Below are positions 42,254 through 51,384 of a stretch of 64,000 bases of DNA, one piece after another. The position numbers and the translations under genes were made by a program. This DNA comes from CAILZL01 sp963791615 (lineage in GTDB: Bacteria > Pseudomonadota > Gammaproteobacteria > Steroidobacterales > Steroidobacteraceae), in contig CAWBTE010000017.1 in assembly GCA_963791615.1 (NCBI GenBank), forward strand, positions 186,001 through 250,000, given 5' to 3'. Below the pieces are notes generated by a model. That model was not told the DNA's origin. It saw only the letters and a list, made by a program, of their open reading frames with translations, and ran no database searches. The stretch's first letter is position 1; each line of letters begins with the position of its first letter.

Positions 42254-44192
42254 TAAACATCTGGACATCATCTGCCTGGGTCGCGCGGCCGTCGATCTGT
42301 ACGGCCAGCAAGTGGGAGGTCGGCTTGAAGACATGCAGACCTTCGCCAAGTATCTCGGCGGCTCGTCTGGCAATCTTGCGGCAGGCCTCGGGCGACTCGG
42401 GGTACGCAGTGCAATGCTGACCCGCGTGGGCAACGACCATATGGGCCGGTTCGTGCGCGAACAACTGCAACGTGAAGGCGTCGATGTCAGTGCCGTGCGT
42501 ACCGACCCCGATCGATTGACCGGACTGGTGATTCTGGGCATCGGCCCGAGCGGTCAGATCCCGCACATCTTCTTCCGTGAACGCTGCGCCGACATGGGAC
42601 TGATTGATGATGATGTCGATGAAGCATTCATCGCGTCGGCTCACGCGCTGGCGGTAACCGGCACGCACCTGTCCACGCCGACCACTCGCAAGGCCGTTCA
42701 CAAGGCTATGCGTGCATCCAAAAATTCCGGCGGACGCGTCATCATCGACATCGACTACCGTCCGGTGCTCTGGGGCCTTACCGTGGCAGGCGATGGCGCC
42801 AGTCGCTACGTTGAATCGTCCGTTGTCACGGGTTTTACCCAGGAAGTTCTGCCCTGGTGCGACTTGATCATTGGCACCGAAGAAGAGATTTCCATCGCCG
42901 GGGGCACCACCGATCTGTTGAGTTCGGTGCAGAAAATCCGCTCCCTGAGCAGCGCTGCGATTGTGCTGAAGCGCGGTGCCGCCGGCTGCACCGTATTCGA
43001 TGCCGCCACCATCAACTCGCTTGAAGAAGGCGTTGTCATTTCCGGATTCCCGGTGGAAGTGTTCAACACCGTCGGCGCCGGCGATGCCTTCCTGTCTGGA
43101 TTCCTGCGCGCCTGGATCGACCGCAAGTCCTGGCGAGAATGCGGACGACTCGGCAATGCCTGTGGCGCCATCGTCGTATCGCGACATGGCTGCACTCCGG
43201 CAATGCCAGGACCGGCTGAGCTGGATCGCTTCATGGGAAGCAATCCAACGCCTGACCCGCGGCACGACAAGGAAATGTCTCACCTGCACCGCGCAGCCAT
43301 GTGGCAGGACGATCCGCGCCCGCTATGCGTGCTGGCCTACGATCATCGCGCCCAACTGGAAGAGCTGGCGGATGCACATGGCCGATCGAACCTGGACATC
43401 AGCCGCTTCAAGATGCTGTTGACCGATGTAGTCCTGAATGTCGTCGAAGAAAACGATGGATCAGTACGCCATGGCACCATCATTGATGAACGACATGGTC
43501 AGGCTGCGCTCGACCGGCTGGTTGAATCCGGTCATTCGATCTGGACTGCGGCCCCGATTGAAATGCCCGGCTCACGCCCACTGGAATTCGATCCGGTATT
43601 CGGAGCGGCACAAACCATCGCCGCCTGGCCATCGGACCGTATCGTCAAATGTCTTGCCTTCTATCACCCTGATGATGCCGATGACATGCGCATTCGCCAG
43701 GAAGAAAAGCTGCAGGAGCTTTATGCAAGTCTTTTGACGCTGGAGCGACGCATCGTCCTGGAAATCATCTGTCCCGATATTGGCCCGGGAGAGAAGCGTG
43801 ACGCGCTGCCGCGTGCACTGGAACGGCTCTACGATCTGGGCATCCGGCCGGACTGGTGGAAGCTCAAGGCGCAATCGCCCGAGGGCTGGCAGAAAATCAC
43901 CCACATCATCCGCAAGCGCGATCCGCACTGTAAGGGCGTGGTTGTGCTCGGCCTTGGCGCTGACGAGGAGCCACTCATCGAGGATCTGCATGTCGCTGCG
44001 GGGTTCGAAATCTGCCGCGGATTTGCCGTGGGTCGCAGCATCTTTGCCGATGCGGCGGCCGATTGGTTCGCGGGGCGTCTGGACGATGCCGGCGCCAAGG
44101 CTTCCGTCACCGCTCGCTACAAGCGCATGATCGATGCATGGGTAAGCGGCCTGCCAAAGGCTCGAAAAGGATTCGGTGCAGCGGTCGCCTGA
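42246..44192 (+). CDS. iolC: Bifunctional 5-dehydro-2-deoxygluconokinase / phosphogluconate aldolase (IolC-IolJ fusion)
   Basis: A 648-residue fusion. Residues 1-330 are a PfkB-family sugar kinase: IICLGRAAVDLYGQQVGG, YLGGSSGNLAAGLGRLGV, and the ATP-site NTVGAGDAFLSGFLRAW. The kinase phosphorylates 5-dehydro-2-deoxygluconate. Residues 350-645 are the DUF2090 / IolJ-type aldolase domain (CVLAYDHRAQLEELADAHG, GTIIDERHGQAALDRL, ICRGFAVGRSIFADAAADWF), which splits the phosphorylated product to dihydroxyacetone phosphate and malonate semialdehyde. The fusion is common in proteobacteria. The later step enzyme, MmsA/IolA, lies at 51.4 kb. IolE, IolD and IolB are not in the window. Confidence 0.92.
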   Translation: MVDKHLDIICLGRAAVDLYGQQVGGRLEDMQTFAKYLGGSSGNLAAGLGRLGVRSAMLTRVGNDHMGRFVREQLQREGVDVSAVRTDPDRLTGLVILGIGPSGQIPHIFFRERCADMGLIDDDVDEAFIASAHALAVTGTHLSTPTTRKAVHKAMRASKNSGGRVIIDIDYRPVLWGLTVAGDGASRYVESSVVTGFTQEVLPWCDLIIGTEEEISIAGGTTDLLSSVQKIRSLSSAAIVLKRGAAGCTVFDAATINSLEEGVVISGFPVEVFNTVGAGDAFLSGFLRAWIDRKSWRECGRLGNACGAIVVSRHGCTPAMPGPAELDRFMGSNPTPDPRHDKEMSHLHRAAMWQDDPRPLCVLAYDHRAQLEELADAHGRSNLDISRFKMLLTDVVLNVVEENDGSVRHGTIIDERHGQAALDRLVESGHSIWTAAPIEMPGSRPLEFDPVFGAAQTIAAWPSDRIVKCLAFYHPDDADDMRIRQEEKLQELYASLLTLERRIVLEIICPDIGPGEKRDALPRALERLYDLGIRPDWWKLKAQSPEGWQKITHIIRKRDPHCKGVVVLGLGADEEPLIEDLHVAAGFEICRGFAVGRSIFADAAADWFAGRLDDAGAKASVTARYKRMIDAWVSGLPKARKGFGAAVA

Positions 44193-44229
44193 CGGCTGCA
44201 TCCCGAATCAAGCGCTCCAAGAACCTGTT

Positions 44230-45066
44230 CTAACGTCTGCTTTCGACAAGCTGGGCGTAACTGATCACCAGGGTTTGCGCGACACACATTGAACCGGTCA
44301 GGGATCGGAACTGGCGGACTTCAGCATCTTGAACATTGAATGACACATCGGCCTGGCGCGACACCGGACTCAGCTCACTATCACTGATCACCACGACTGG
44401 CGCACCCACCGACTTGGCGTGGGCGACAACCTCCAGCGTTTCCTTGGCATAGGGTCGGAAGCTGATGGCGAACAGGAGATCAGACTTCGAGATCATGGCG
44501 CTTTGCTCGCCGAGCATGCCGCCCAGCCCGTCGATCAGGTGCACCGGTTTGTCGACGTGCCGCAAGGCATACGCCAGCCAGACCGCAATTGGAAATGATC
44601 GACGCAACCCACATATGCAAACCGATGCGGCCTGATCGATAAGGTCGACGGCCTTATCCATGGCATCGGCGGATATGGTCTCCTGAATATGCCCGAGGGC
44701 GATGATGTTGGCGGCCGCAAACTCCTGTATCAGCTGGTGTGGTGTCAGGACGCGGCCATCGCTGGTTTGCAGGTTGGCTTGACGTATGCGCTCTGCCCAC
44801 GACGGACTGGGCGCCGAGTTGATCAGTTCGTCCCTGAATAACCGCTGCATCTGGCTTGCGCCATCAAACTCGAATTCCTTTGCAAACCGCACCATGGTGG
44901 GGGCGTGCACACCGCACCGACGAGCTATTTCCGCCTGCGTTTCGAGACCTATTTCGTTGGGATGCTCCAGCACATAAGCGGCAATCTGACGAAGACGCGG
45001 GCTCAGAGTTTCGTGGCGGGCGATGATCGCCTCACGCAATGATTCAAGATCGCTAGGGCGAGTCAA
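44230..45066 (-). CDS. MurR/RpiR family transcriptional regulator (probable iol regulator)
   Basis: A 278-residue protein. The N-terminal HTH_6 domain (about 5-80) has LSPRLRQIAAYVLEHPNEIG and RCGVHAPTMVRFAKEFEF. The C-terminal SIS sugar-phosphate-binding domain (about 125-260) has ASVCICGLRRSFPIAVWLAY and GAPVVVISDSELSPVSRQAD. The tail-to-tail position next to iolC and known RpiR control of inositol genes suggest it responds to an iol sugar phosphate. A GAAA-N6-TTTC motif at 45129-45144 may be its own operator. Confidence 0.85.
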   Translation of the reverse strand: MTRPSDLESLREAIIARHETLSPRLRQIAAYVLEHPNEIGLETQAEIARRCGVHAPTMVRFAKEFEFDGASQMQRLFRDELINSAPSPSWAERIRQANLQTSDGRVLTPHQLIQEFAAANIIALGHIQETISADAMDKAVDLIDQAASVCICGLRRSFPIAVWLAYALRHVDKPVHLIDGLGGMLGEQSAMISKSDLLFAISFRPYAKETLEVVAHAKSVGAPVVVISDSELSPVSRQADVSFNVQDAEVRQFRSLTGSMCVAQTLVISYAQLVESRR

Positions 45067-45170
45067 GGCTCGGCTCCTTTGGGAAGGTGCGAAGCATTGT
45101 AGCCAGACTGAAAAGCTTATACCAATGCTGAAATTTTCGTTTCGAGTCAGACCCCCTCAACTCACAGTAA

Positions 45171-47033
45171 CTAGCGCCGCTTACCAAAGAATACAAAGGT
45201 TCCCCGATTCGTCGCGGTCAGAATATCCGCGACGCCATCGCCATTGATGTCTGCGGCGGACAGGGTATTGCCCGCGCCGGACTGATTGTGAACCAGCTCG
45301 GGAACGAACTCGGCGCCGCCCGGCGCTTTGGCATTGCGCACGGCGCGATAGACATAGAGCACTGCTTCACTGTGTGGATCGGGATCACCGAAGGTATCCA
45401 GATGCGACCAAACGCGCTTGCCGACCACGAAGTCCTTAAGACCATCACCATTCATGTCGGCGAAGGTCGCGCCGTGCGGCTGCGAAAACACTACGCCGCC
45501 AGCGTTATCGTCACGATTCGGTCCGGTCATGATGCTGTGGCGGACGAAGCCAACGGCGCCATTGGCATCACGAGTTTGTGAGTGCCAGACCAGACCATAG
45601 CCGTGGGCTTGCACCGCGGTGACCACATCATTGAGCCCATCGCCATTCACATCGTAGATCCCGATTTCAGCGCCGTTGCCGAAAGCGTAATCGTGCTTGA
45701 TCCATTCAGCTGCCGGACTGGCGGGCTGCTCCCACCAGCTGCCCGCTTCGACGATGTCCATGCGTTTGTCGCCGTTGATGTCGCCAACGCCGATGCCATG
45801 ACCAACGCCCCACGGACCTTTCGGTGAAATGACATGTTCGGTCCAGGGCGCGGTTGCATCCGCCGGGTTGTACGTGGCGTAACGCAGTGCATCGTCACCG
45901 GTGTAAACCAGTTCGGGACGACCGTCGCCATCGACATCCGCGATCACCGCGATCTCCTTGCGCACGCTGGTCACGACTTTGTAGCTGTCCCAGCGGCGGG
46001 CCTCGTTACGCGGATTCACCAGCAGTCGCGCGGGCGAACGGATGGCGCCGATGGTCAGCACATCGACCCAGCCATCGCCGGTGAAGTCGTAAGCAAACTG
46101 CATCATCGCCTCATCGGGATAACGCGTCGAAGGATCGAGCGTACCCGAGGCAAAAATCTCGCGGCGATCAGTGAAGTTCGGTCCGAAATACACGTGGGGT
46201 CCGGAAACGATGTCGGTCACTCCATCCTTGTTGAAATCGGCTGAGACTGCGGACCAGCTGTAGTACATGTCGCTGATCTGTTGCTTGCGATAGTTGGCCG
46301 AGAGCTTTTCCGGCGGCACAGTCCGCAGCGCCAGGTCCGCCACACTGACTTCACGGAAACGCGTGCCATCCGCTGCTTTCAAGCCGATAACGCCGTACCC
46401 TGCGGATTGATCGTTGGTGGCGCTCATGGGCAGCTGTGTGTCATTGACCCACACGCGCATGACATCGGCGTCGAGCGCAATTTGCACCCGGTTCCAGTCA
46501 CCCACCTTCAGCGCAGGTACATTGCCACCCTGACCACCGGGGGGGCCGCCAGGACCACCAGCAGCAGGAGCACCGCCCGGACCTGCAGCAGGCGGTGCTG
46601 CGGCGGGGGCAAAACGAATCTGGCCACGCACCTGACGCAGCGGCTCGCGTGCTGTTTCACGACCCTGTGCATCCAGCGTGATCCGGTATGTGGCGATATC
46701 ACCCGCGGTCAGGGATACATAGAAGCCCTGCCAGCCAGTGGCCGTTTTTGCAGCACGCACGATCACACCGGTCGAACACGGGCCGGTGCAGTAGAAGCTG
46801 GAGAAGAACCCGGTGTCCTGCAACTGCCGCTCGGAGAACAGCCAGCCCGATGCGGCTGAGGTGAGCTCGCCATTGGCCGCCGTCCATCGCGGCCCACCCA
46901 CGGATTGCCAGCCTGCCAGGTTCGATCCCTGCAAACGGTAGTCCGGCCGGAAGTGCTGCGCGCCTTGAGCCCATGCAGTACCGGCAACCAGGGCCAACAA
47001 AAGAGCCGATTTCAAAGACCGGGTGGAAAACAT
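45171..47033 (-). CDS. Exported DUF1080-like / FG-GAP (VCBS) repeat protein
   Basis: A 620-residue secreted protein. The signal peptide is MFSTRSLKSALLLALVAGTA (cut near WAQG). The first 230 residues resemble a DUF1080 / concanavalin-like carbohydrate-binding domain (LAGWQSVGGPRWTAANGEL, DWNRVQIALDADVMRVWVND), broken by a Gly/Pro-rich linker at about 149-176. From about 260 there are FG-GAP / VCBS propeller blades with calcium-loop motifs DFNKDGVTD, DVDGDGRPELV, DINGDKRMDIV, DVNGDGLNDVV and DMNGDGLKDFV. DUF1080 proteins include 3-keto-disaccharide hydrolases. It may bind or process an external sugar. Confidence 0.82.
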   Translation of the reverse strand: MFSTRSLKSALLLALVAGTAWAQGAQHFRPDYRLQGSNLAGWQSVGGPRWTAANGELTSAASGWLFSERQLQDTGFFSSFYCTGPCSTGVIVRAAKTATGWQGFYVSLTAGDIATYRITLDAQGRETAREPLRQVRGQIRFAPAAAPPAAGPGGAPAAGGPGGPPGGQGGNVPALKVGDWNRVQIALDADVMRVWVNDTQLPMSATNDQSAGYGVIGLKAADGTRFREVSVADLALRTVPPEKLSANYRKQQISDMYYSWSAVSADFNKDGVTDIVSGPHVYFGPNFTDRREIFASGTLDPSTRYPDEAMMQFAYDFTGDGWVDVLTIGAIRSPARLLVNPRNEARRWDSYKVVTSVRKEIAVIADVDGDGRPELVYTGDDALRYATYNPADATAPWTEHVISPKGPWGVGHGIGVGDINGDKRMDIVEAGSWWEQPASPAAEWIKHDYAFGNGAEIGIYDVNGDGLNDVVTAVQAHGYGLVWHSQTRDANGAVGFVRHSIMTGPNRDDNAGGVVFSQPHGATFADMNGDGLKDFVVGKRVWSHLDTFGDPDPHSEAVLYVYRAVRNAKAPGGAEFVPELVHNQSGAGNTLSAADINGDGVADILTATNRGTFVFFGKRR

Positions 47034-47268
47034 GTGCTCCCCTCTGATTGAAGTTCTGACGACGCTTGCGCGTATCGTGACGAGCCTTCGAACCCTGTCC
47101 GTATGCGGGCCGTTCCGCGCACATGGGCGAGTTAAAACCCTGCGCGCTCATCGACGTGGCTATTTTTTTGCCGCGGCGGAATGAGACCGGGTATGATTTG
47201 TTTCAAGTTCGTACGATACCGAAAAAACCATTCCATAGACAATCCAATTTCCTTCAAATCCGCGTCCT

Positions 47269-48414
47269 ATGAAAAAGAGACCCATCAAGATTGCGATCCT
47301 CGGCACCGGATTCATGGGCAGAGTTCACCTCGAAGCCATCCGCCGACTCGGGTATGTAGAAGCCACCACCATTGTGGCCAGCAGCCAGGACAAGGCGCAG
47401 CAATTCGCCGATGAGTGGGGCATGCCGAACGCCACCGCCGACTACCACACCGTGCTGTCCGACCCGGCAATCCAGGTGGTGCATGTGTGCGCCCCCAATG
47501 AACTGCATTTCCGGATGGTCACCGACTCGCTGAAGGCCGGCAAACATGTGGTTTGCGAAAAACCGCTGGCCAACACCGTCGAGGAAGGCGAAACCCTGGT
47601 CAGACACGCCGCGACCACCGGTCTGGCCAACTGCTGCTTCTTCAATGTCCGCTCCTATCCGCATGTGCGCCACATGCGTTCACTGGTGCAGCAGGGCAAA
47701 CTGGGCGAGCTGTGGGCGCTGCAGGGCACCTACTCGCAGGACTGGCTGTTCCATGACACCGACTGGAACTGGCGCATCGAATCCGGCGCCTCGCGCTCCT
47801 TCGCCGACATCGGTTCGCACTGGTGCGACCTCGCCGAATTCATCACCGGACGCCGCATCGCCTCCGTATGCGCCGACCTGCACACCGTGCACACCACCCG
47901 CAAGAAGCCCAAGGGCAGCATCGAGACCTTCGCCGGCAAGACGCAGAAGGTGCAGGACTACACCGAAGTGCCGATCAAGTCGGAAGACTTCGCCAGCCTG
48001 ATTTTCCGCATGGACAACGGCGCTCACGGCGCGATGACCGTCAGCCAGATTTCTGCCGGCCGCAAGAATCGCGTGTTCATCGAGCTGTTCGGCTCGAAGT
48101 GCGGCATGGCCTGGAACGCCGAGCAGCCCGATCAATTGTGGATTGGCGAGCGCGATGAACCCAACCGCATCGTGGTCAAGGACCCGGCCATGATGGAACC
48201 GGGCATCCGCGAATTCGCCGACCAGCCGGGCGGCCATAGCGAAGGCTTCGACGACACCTTCAAGCAGACCGCGCGCCAGTTCTACAAGACCGTGCAGGAC
48301 CGCAACGCCGAAATCAACTACCCGACCTTTGCCGATGGTCTGCGCCAGATGAAAGTGCTGGATGCGGTGCTGAAGAGCTCGCACACGCGCGCCTGGGTCG
48401 ACGTGAAAGCCTGA
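47269..48414 (+). CDS. Gfo/Idh/MocA family sugar oxidoreductase
   Basis: A 381-residue NAD(P)-dependent dehydrogenase. The Rossmann motif is IAILGTGFMGRVHLEAIRRL, then VVHVCAPNELHFRMV and the classical VVCEKPLANTVEEGE (EKP). The catalytic stretch SFADIGSHWCDLAEFITG follows in the C-terminal domain. It is the first gene of a tight plus-strand operon with a monooxygenase-like protein, an epimerase-like protein and an SDR. It is about twice as diverged from classical IolG as one would expect for an inositol dehydrogenase, so a different sugar or glycoside may be its substrate; that judgement is by eye. Confidence 0.88.
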   Translation: MKKRPIKIAILGTGFMGRVHLEAIRRLGYVEATTIVASSQDKAQQFADEWGMPNATADYHTVLSDPAIQVVHVCAPNELHFRMVTDSLKAGKHVVCEKPLANTVEEGETLVRHAATTGLANCCFFNVRSYPHVRHMRSLVQQGKLGELWALQGTYSQDWLFHDTDWNWRIESGASRSFADIGSHWCDLAEFITGRRIASVCADLHTVHTTRKKPKGSIETFAGKTQKVQDYTEVPIKSEDFASLIFRMDNGAHGAMTVSQISAGRKNRVFIELFGSKCGMAWNAEQPDQLWIGERDEPNRIVVKDPAMMEPGIREFADQPGGHSEGFDDTFKQTARQFYKTVQDRNAEINYPTFADGLRQMKVLDAVLKSSHTRAWVDVKA

Positions 48415-48453
48415 AATACCAGAACAACCTAGATCGAGCGGGGGATCATCCAG

Positions 48454-48759
48454 ATGAGCGACACCATCGTACTGAACGTGCACATTCAAGCGGCGCCGGG
48501 CAAAGGGCCGGAACTGCTGAAACATCTGTCGGCACTGCTGGCGCCCAGCCGCGCAGAACCGGGCTGCGTCAGTTACCTGCTGCACACCGATCCGGAAGAC
48601 GCGGACAAACTCATGTTTTACGAAGCCTTCAAGGATCAGGCCGCGCTGGATAAACATCTGGCCGAACCGCACTTCCAGGCTTTTGTGAAATGGAAGGAGT
48701 CGCAAAGCCCGGACCCGATGGCGGCGGTCACCGTGACAAAATGGAAGCCCGTGGGCTGA
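48454..48759 (+). CDS. Antibiotic biosynthesis monooxygenase (ABM / YgiN) family protein
   Basis: A 101-residue ferredoxin-like alpha+beta barrel. Motifs: VLNVHIQAAPGKGPELLKHL, EPGCVSYLLHTDPEDADKLM, FYEAFKDQAALDKHLAEPHF. The family includes quinol monooxygenases and heme-degrading proteins, but many members have other roles in sugar operons. It lies 39 bases after the Gfo/Idh gene and overlaps the next gene by 19 bases, so the cluster is co-translated. Confidence 0.85.
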   Translation: MSDTIVLNVHIQAAPGKGPELLKHLSALLAPSRAEPGCVSYLLHTDPEDADKLMFYEAFKDQAALDKHLAEPHFQAFVKWKESQSPDPMAAVTVTKWKPVG

Positions 48760-49853
48760 GCAGTATCGTGCGTTCGATCAGCTATCGTGGCCGCCAGGCC
48801 ATTGAAATCGACAATGCGGATCTGGTGATCACCGTGCTGGTTGAGGGTGGTCACATCGCCAGCATGGTGCGCAAGGCCGGCAACGCAGCAGGATTGAATC
48901 CGCTGTGGACGCCACCCTGGCCTGCGGTGGAACCCTCTGAGTACAGTGTCGAGCGACATCCCGAATTCGGCACTACTCAGGAAGCGCCGATTCTGGCCAG
49001 CATCATGGGCCACAACATCTGCCTCGATACCTACGGCGGTCCCAGCGCTGAAGAAGCCGCAGCGGGCATGCCGATTCATGGTGAAGGGCCGCTGGTGCGC
49101 TACAACGTGGAAACACTGGGTGCTCGCGAAGTTCGCCTCTCGGCGATGCTGCCACTGGCGCAACTACGCTTTGAGCGCACCATCAAACTCGACGAGCGCG
49201 GACATACCGCACACATCAACGAGACCATCGAGAATCTGTCGGCCAGCGACCGTCCGATTGCCTGGACGCAGCACGTCACCATGGGTCCACCCTTCATTGA
49301 CTATGGCCAGACGCAATTCTTCCTGACCGCCACGCGATCGAAAGTCATCGATGCCGATTTCGGCGGCGTGCAGAAGCCCGGTGCGGAGTTCACGTGGCCG
49401 ATGTGTCCCACCAAGGATGGCGGACAATTTGATTTGCGCCGTTTCACCGAGTCCCGTAAATCAGGCGAGTTCTCCACGCATCTGTCCGACCCGGCGCGCA
49501 AGCAGGGCGCATTCGCCGCGTGGTCGCCGAGTGCGAAGCTGGTGTTCGGCTACGCCTGGAACCGCGAAGAATTTCCGTGGATCTGTCGCTGGGAAGAAAA
49601 CAACCACCGCATGGATGTGCCGTGGAGCGGCCGCACGCTGACCTGCGCGATGGAGTTCGGTGTATCGCCCACTGTTGAATCGCGTCGCGAGATGGTGAAC
49701 CGGGGCAGCCTGTTCGGTGTCCCATCATTCCGTTGGGCGCCGGCCAAATCACGCATCGCAGTGTCCTATTGCGCCTTCCTGCTGGATGGCGACTGCGTAC
49801 CCACGGATGTACAGTGGCATGCAGGTGCTGAAGCCAGCATTCGCTTTGATTAG
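48741..49853 (+). CDS. Galactose-mutarotase-like (aldose epimerase superfamily) protein
   Basis: A 370-residue cytosolic beta-sandwich protein of the aldose-1-epimerase-like superfamily, seen in ADLVITVLVEGGHIASMVRK, YNVETLGAREVRLSAMLPLA, WTQHVTMGPPFIDYGQTQFF and CRWEENNHRMDVPWSGRTLT. Histidines and acidic residues sit at the usual sugar-binding places. The ATG at 48741 lies inside the previous gene; an alternative start near 48770 is possible. It probably binds or epimerises a sugar of this operon. Exact reaction unknown. Confidence 0.75.
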   Translation: MEARGLSSIVRSISYRGRQAIEIDNADLVITVLVEGGHIASMVRKAGNAAGLNPLWTPPWPAVEPSEYSVERHPEFGTTQEAPILASIMGHNICLDTYGGPSAEEAAAGMPIHGEGPLVRYNVETLGAREVRLSAMLPLAQLRFERTIKLDERGHTAHINETIENLSASDRPIAWTQHVTMGPPFIDYGQTQFFLTATRSKVIDADFGGVQKPGAEFTWPMCPTKDGGQFDLRRFTESRKSGEFSTHLSDPARKQGAFAAWSPSAKLVFGYAWNREEFPWICRWEENNHRMDVPWSGRTLTCAMEFGVSPTVESRREMVNRGSLFGVPSFRWAPAKSRIAVSYCAFLLDGDCVPTDVQWHAGAEASIRFD

Positions 49854-49888
49854 TTTTTCACATTCCTGATCAGGGGCTACGACTATTA

Positions 49889-50752
49889 ATGACCACTAAC
49901 ACTCAAGACGTTTACACACCGCCCAACGACGCGCCCCCGATGCGCATCGACAAGGTCCTGGTGGGCCAGACGGCGCTGATCACCGGCGCCAGCAAAGGTC
50001 TGGGGCAAGGCATGGCTATCGGCTTCGCCATGGCGGGCGCGGATGTGCTGATCAACTACAACGGCGATGAAGCCGGCGCGCTCGAAACCAAGCGACGCGT
50101 TGAAGCGCTCGGCAGACGCGCCGAAATCTTCAAGGCCAATGTCGCCCGCGAAGATGAAGTGAAAGCGATGTTCAAGTTCATGATGGAAAAGTTCGGGCGC
50201 ATGGACATCTGCGTGCCCAACTCGGCCATCCAGCTCAATGCGCCTGTCGATGAGATGACACTCAAGCAGTGGCAGGACGTCATCGACGTGAACCTCACCG
50301 GCCTGTTCCTGTGCGCGCGTGAAGCCGTGACCATCTTCAAGAAGCAGGAGATCAACCGCTCGGTGTCCTATGCCGCCGGCAAGCTGATCTTCATCAGCTC
50401 CGTGCACGACATCATTCCCTGGGAAGGCCACGCCAACTATGCCACGGCCAAAGGCGGCCTGATGCTGTTCATGAAGAGTCTCGCTCAGGAAGTCGCGCAC
50501 CTGCGCATCCGCGTGAACGCGATTTCGCCGGGCGCCATCCGCACGCCGATGAATGTCGAGAAGCTGACCTCTCCCGAGATCTTCGATCGCGTGCTGCTGA
50601 AGCTGATTCCCTGCAAACGCATCGGCGAACCGGAAGATGTGGCGCAAGCGGCCGTGTGGCTGGCGTCCGACCAGTCGGATTACGTGCATGGCACCACCAT
50701 TTACGTGGATGGCGGCATGACGCTGTGGCCTTGCTTTATCGGTGCCGGCTGA
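49889..50752 (+). CDS. Short-chain dehydrogenase, glucose-1-dehydrogenase-like
   Basis: A 287-residue classical SDR. The cofactor motif is ALITGASKGLGQGMAIGFAM. The catalytic serine is in LIFISSVHDIIPWEG and the YxxxK in NYATAKGGLMLFMKS. AISPGAIRTPMNVEKL and TTIYVDGGMTLWP complete the fold. It is the fourth gene of the operon beginning at 47269 and lies 35 bases after the epimerase-like gene. It should reduce or oxidise a sugar or polyol hydroxyl with NAD(P)(H). Confidence 0.9.
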   Translation: MTTNTQDVYTPPNDAPPMRIDKVLVGQTALITGASKGLGQGMAIGFAMAGADVLINYNGDEAGALETKRRVEALGRRAEIFKANVAREDEVKAMFKFMMEKFGRMDICVPNSAIQLNAPVDEMTLKQWQDVIDVNLTGLFLCAREAVTIFKKQEINRSVSYAAGKLIFISSVHDIIPWEGHANYATAKGGLMLFMKSLAQEVAHLRIRVNAISPGAIRTPMNVEKLTSPEIFDRVLLKLIPCKRIGEPEDVAQAAVWLASDQSDYVHGTTIYVDGGMTLWPCFIGAG

Positions 50753-50796
50753 GCGGGGGCGGGATTGCGGGTTGATCAGGAGGGGGTTCGCTCACC

Positions 50797-51093
50797 TCAA
50801 CGAGAGCGCCAATACCCGGGAATTCGCCGTTGGTGAGCTACGGCAAGTATCGTGACCACAGTGCCGTCCAAGTCATAGTGCAGCGTATAGGGGAATCGGT
50901 TCAACACACGGAAGTGAATGGCATTTTCGTCTTGCGGCCAGCTGTCGGCATCCGTTGCAAGCGCATCGATCTTGTCGAAGACTTCCGTGCGAAAAGCATT
51001 GGCGGCAAGCGGACTGCGCTCGAAGTACCAAAGAAACGCTTCGCGGAATTCAGCCTCCGCTTCCGGAAGAATCGCGACGCTGAAACGCGTCAC
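50797..51093 (-). CDS. RelE/ParE family toxin
   Basis: A 98-residue ParE/RelE-fold protein: FSVAILPEAEAEFREAFLWY, KIDALATDADSWPQDEN and RVLNRFPYTLHYDLDGTVVT, ending HQRRIPGYWRSR. It overlaps the upstream antitoxin gene by four bases. Together they form a type II toxin-antitoxin module placed between the sugar operon and mmsA. Whether it cuts mRNA or poisons gyrase cannot be told. Confidence 0.82.
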   Translation of the reverse strand: MTRFSVAILPEAEAEFREAFLWYFERSPLAANAFRTEVFDKIDALATDADSWPQDENAIHFRVLNRFPYTLHYDLDGTVVTILAVAHQRRIPGYWRSR

Positions 51094-51314
51094 AAGGAAG
51101 ACAGGCGCGCGCGGGCTTCACTCCAGGTCGATGCCTTGGTTTGCCCGGAACGCAGCGCATCACGTCGCCGCAGGAGTTCTTGTCGCCAGGCTTCAGACAC
51201 TGATTGATCCGCCGTGCCTTCCAGACTATCAATCAACGCCACAGCCACAGCAGAACGCTCCTCAACCGGGAGGCCGAGGACTTCATCGAGTGCGTGGTCT
51301 ATGCGGGCTTTCAT
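51090..51314 (-). CDS. Addiction-module component antitoxin
   Basis: A 74-residue antitoxin of the addiction-module (TIGR02574-like) family. It has VLGLPVEERSAVAVALIDSL near the start and SEAWRQELLRRRDALRSGQT near the end. The ATG at 51314 is preferred to the one at 51332. It is read just before the ParE/RelE toxin and should neutralise it. Confidence 0.8.
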   Translation of the reverse strand: MKARIDHALDEVLGLPVEERSAVAVALIDSLEGTADQSVSEAWRQELLRRRDALRSGQTKASTWSEARARLSSL

Positions 51315-51384
51315 TGCGGGCGAGTGTAGCACCGGCCGTAATGTGCCGAATAGAGCACGACTTCCACCGACTATTCCGACCTGA

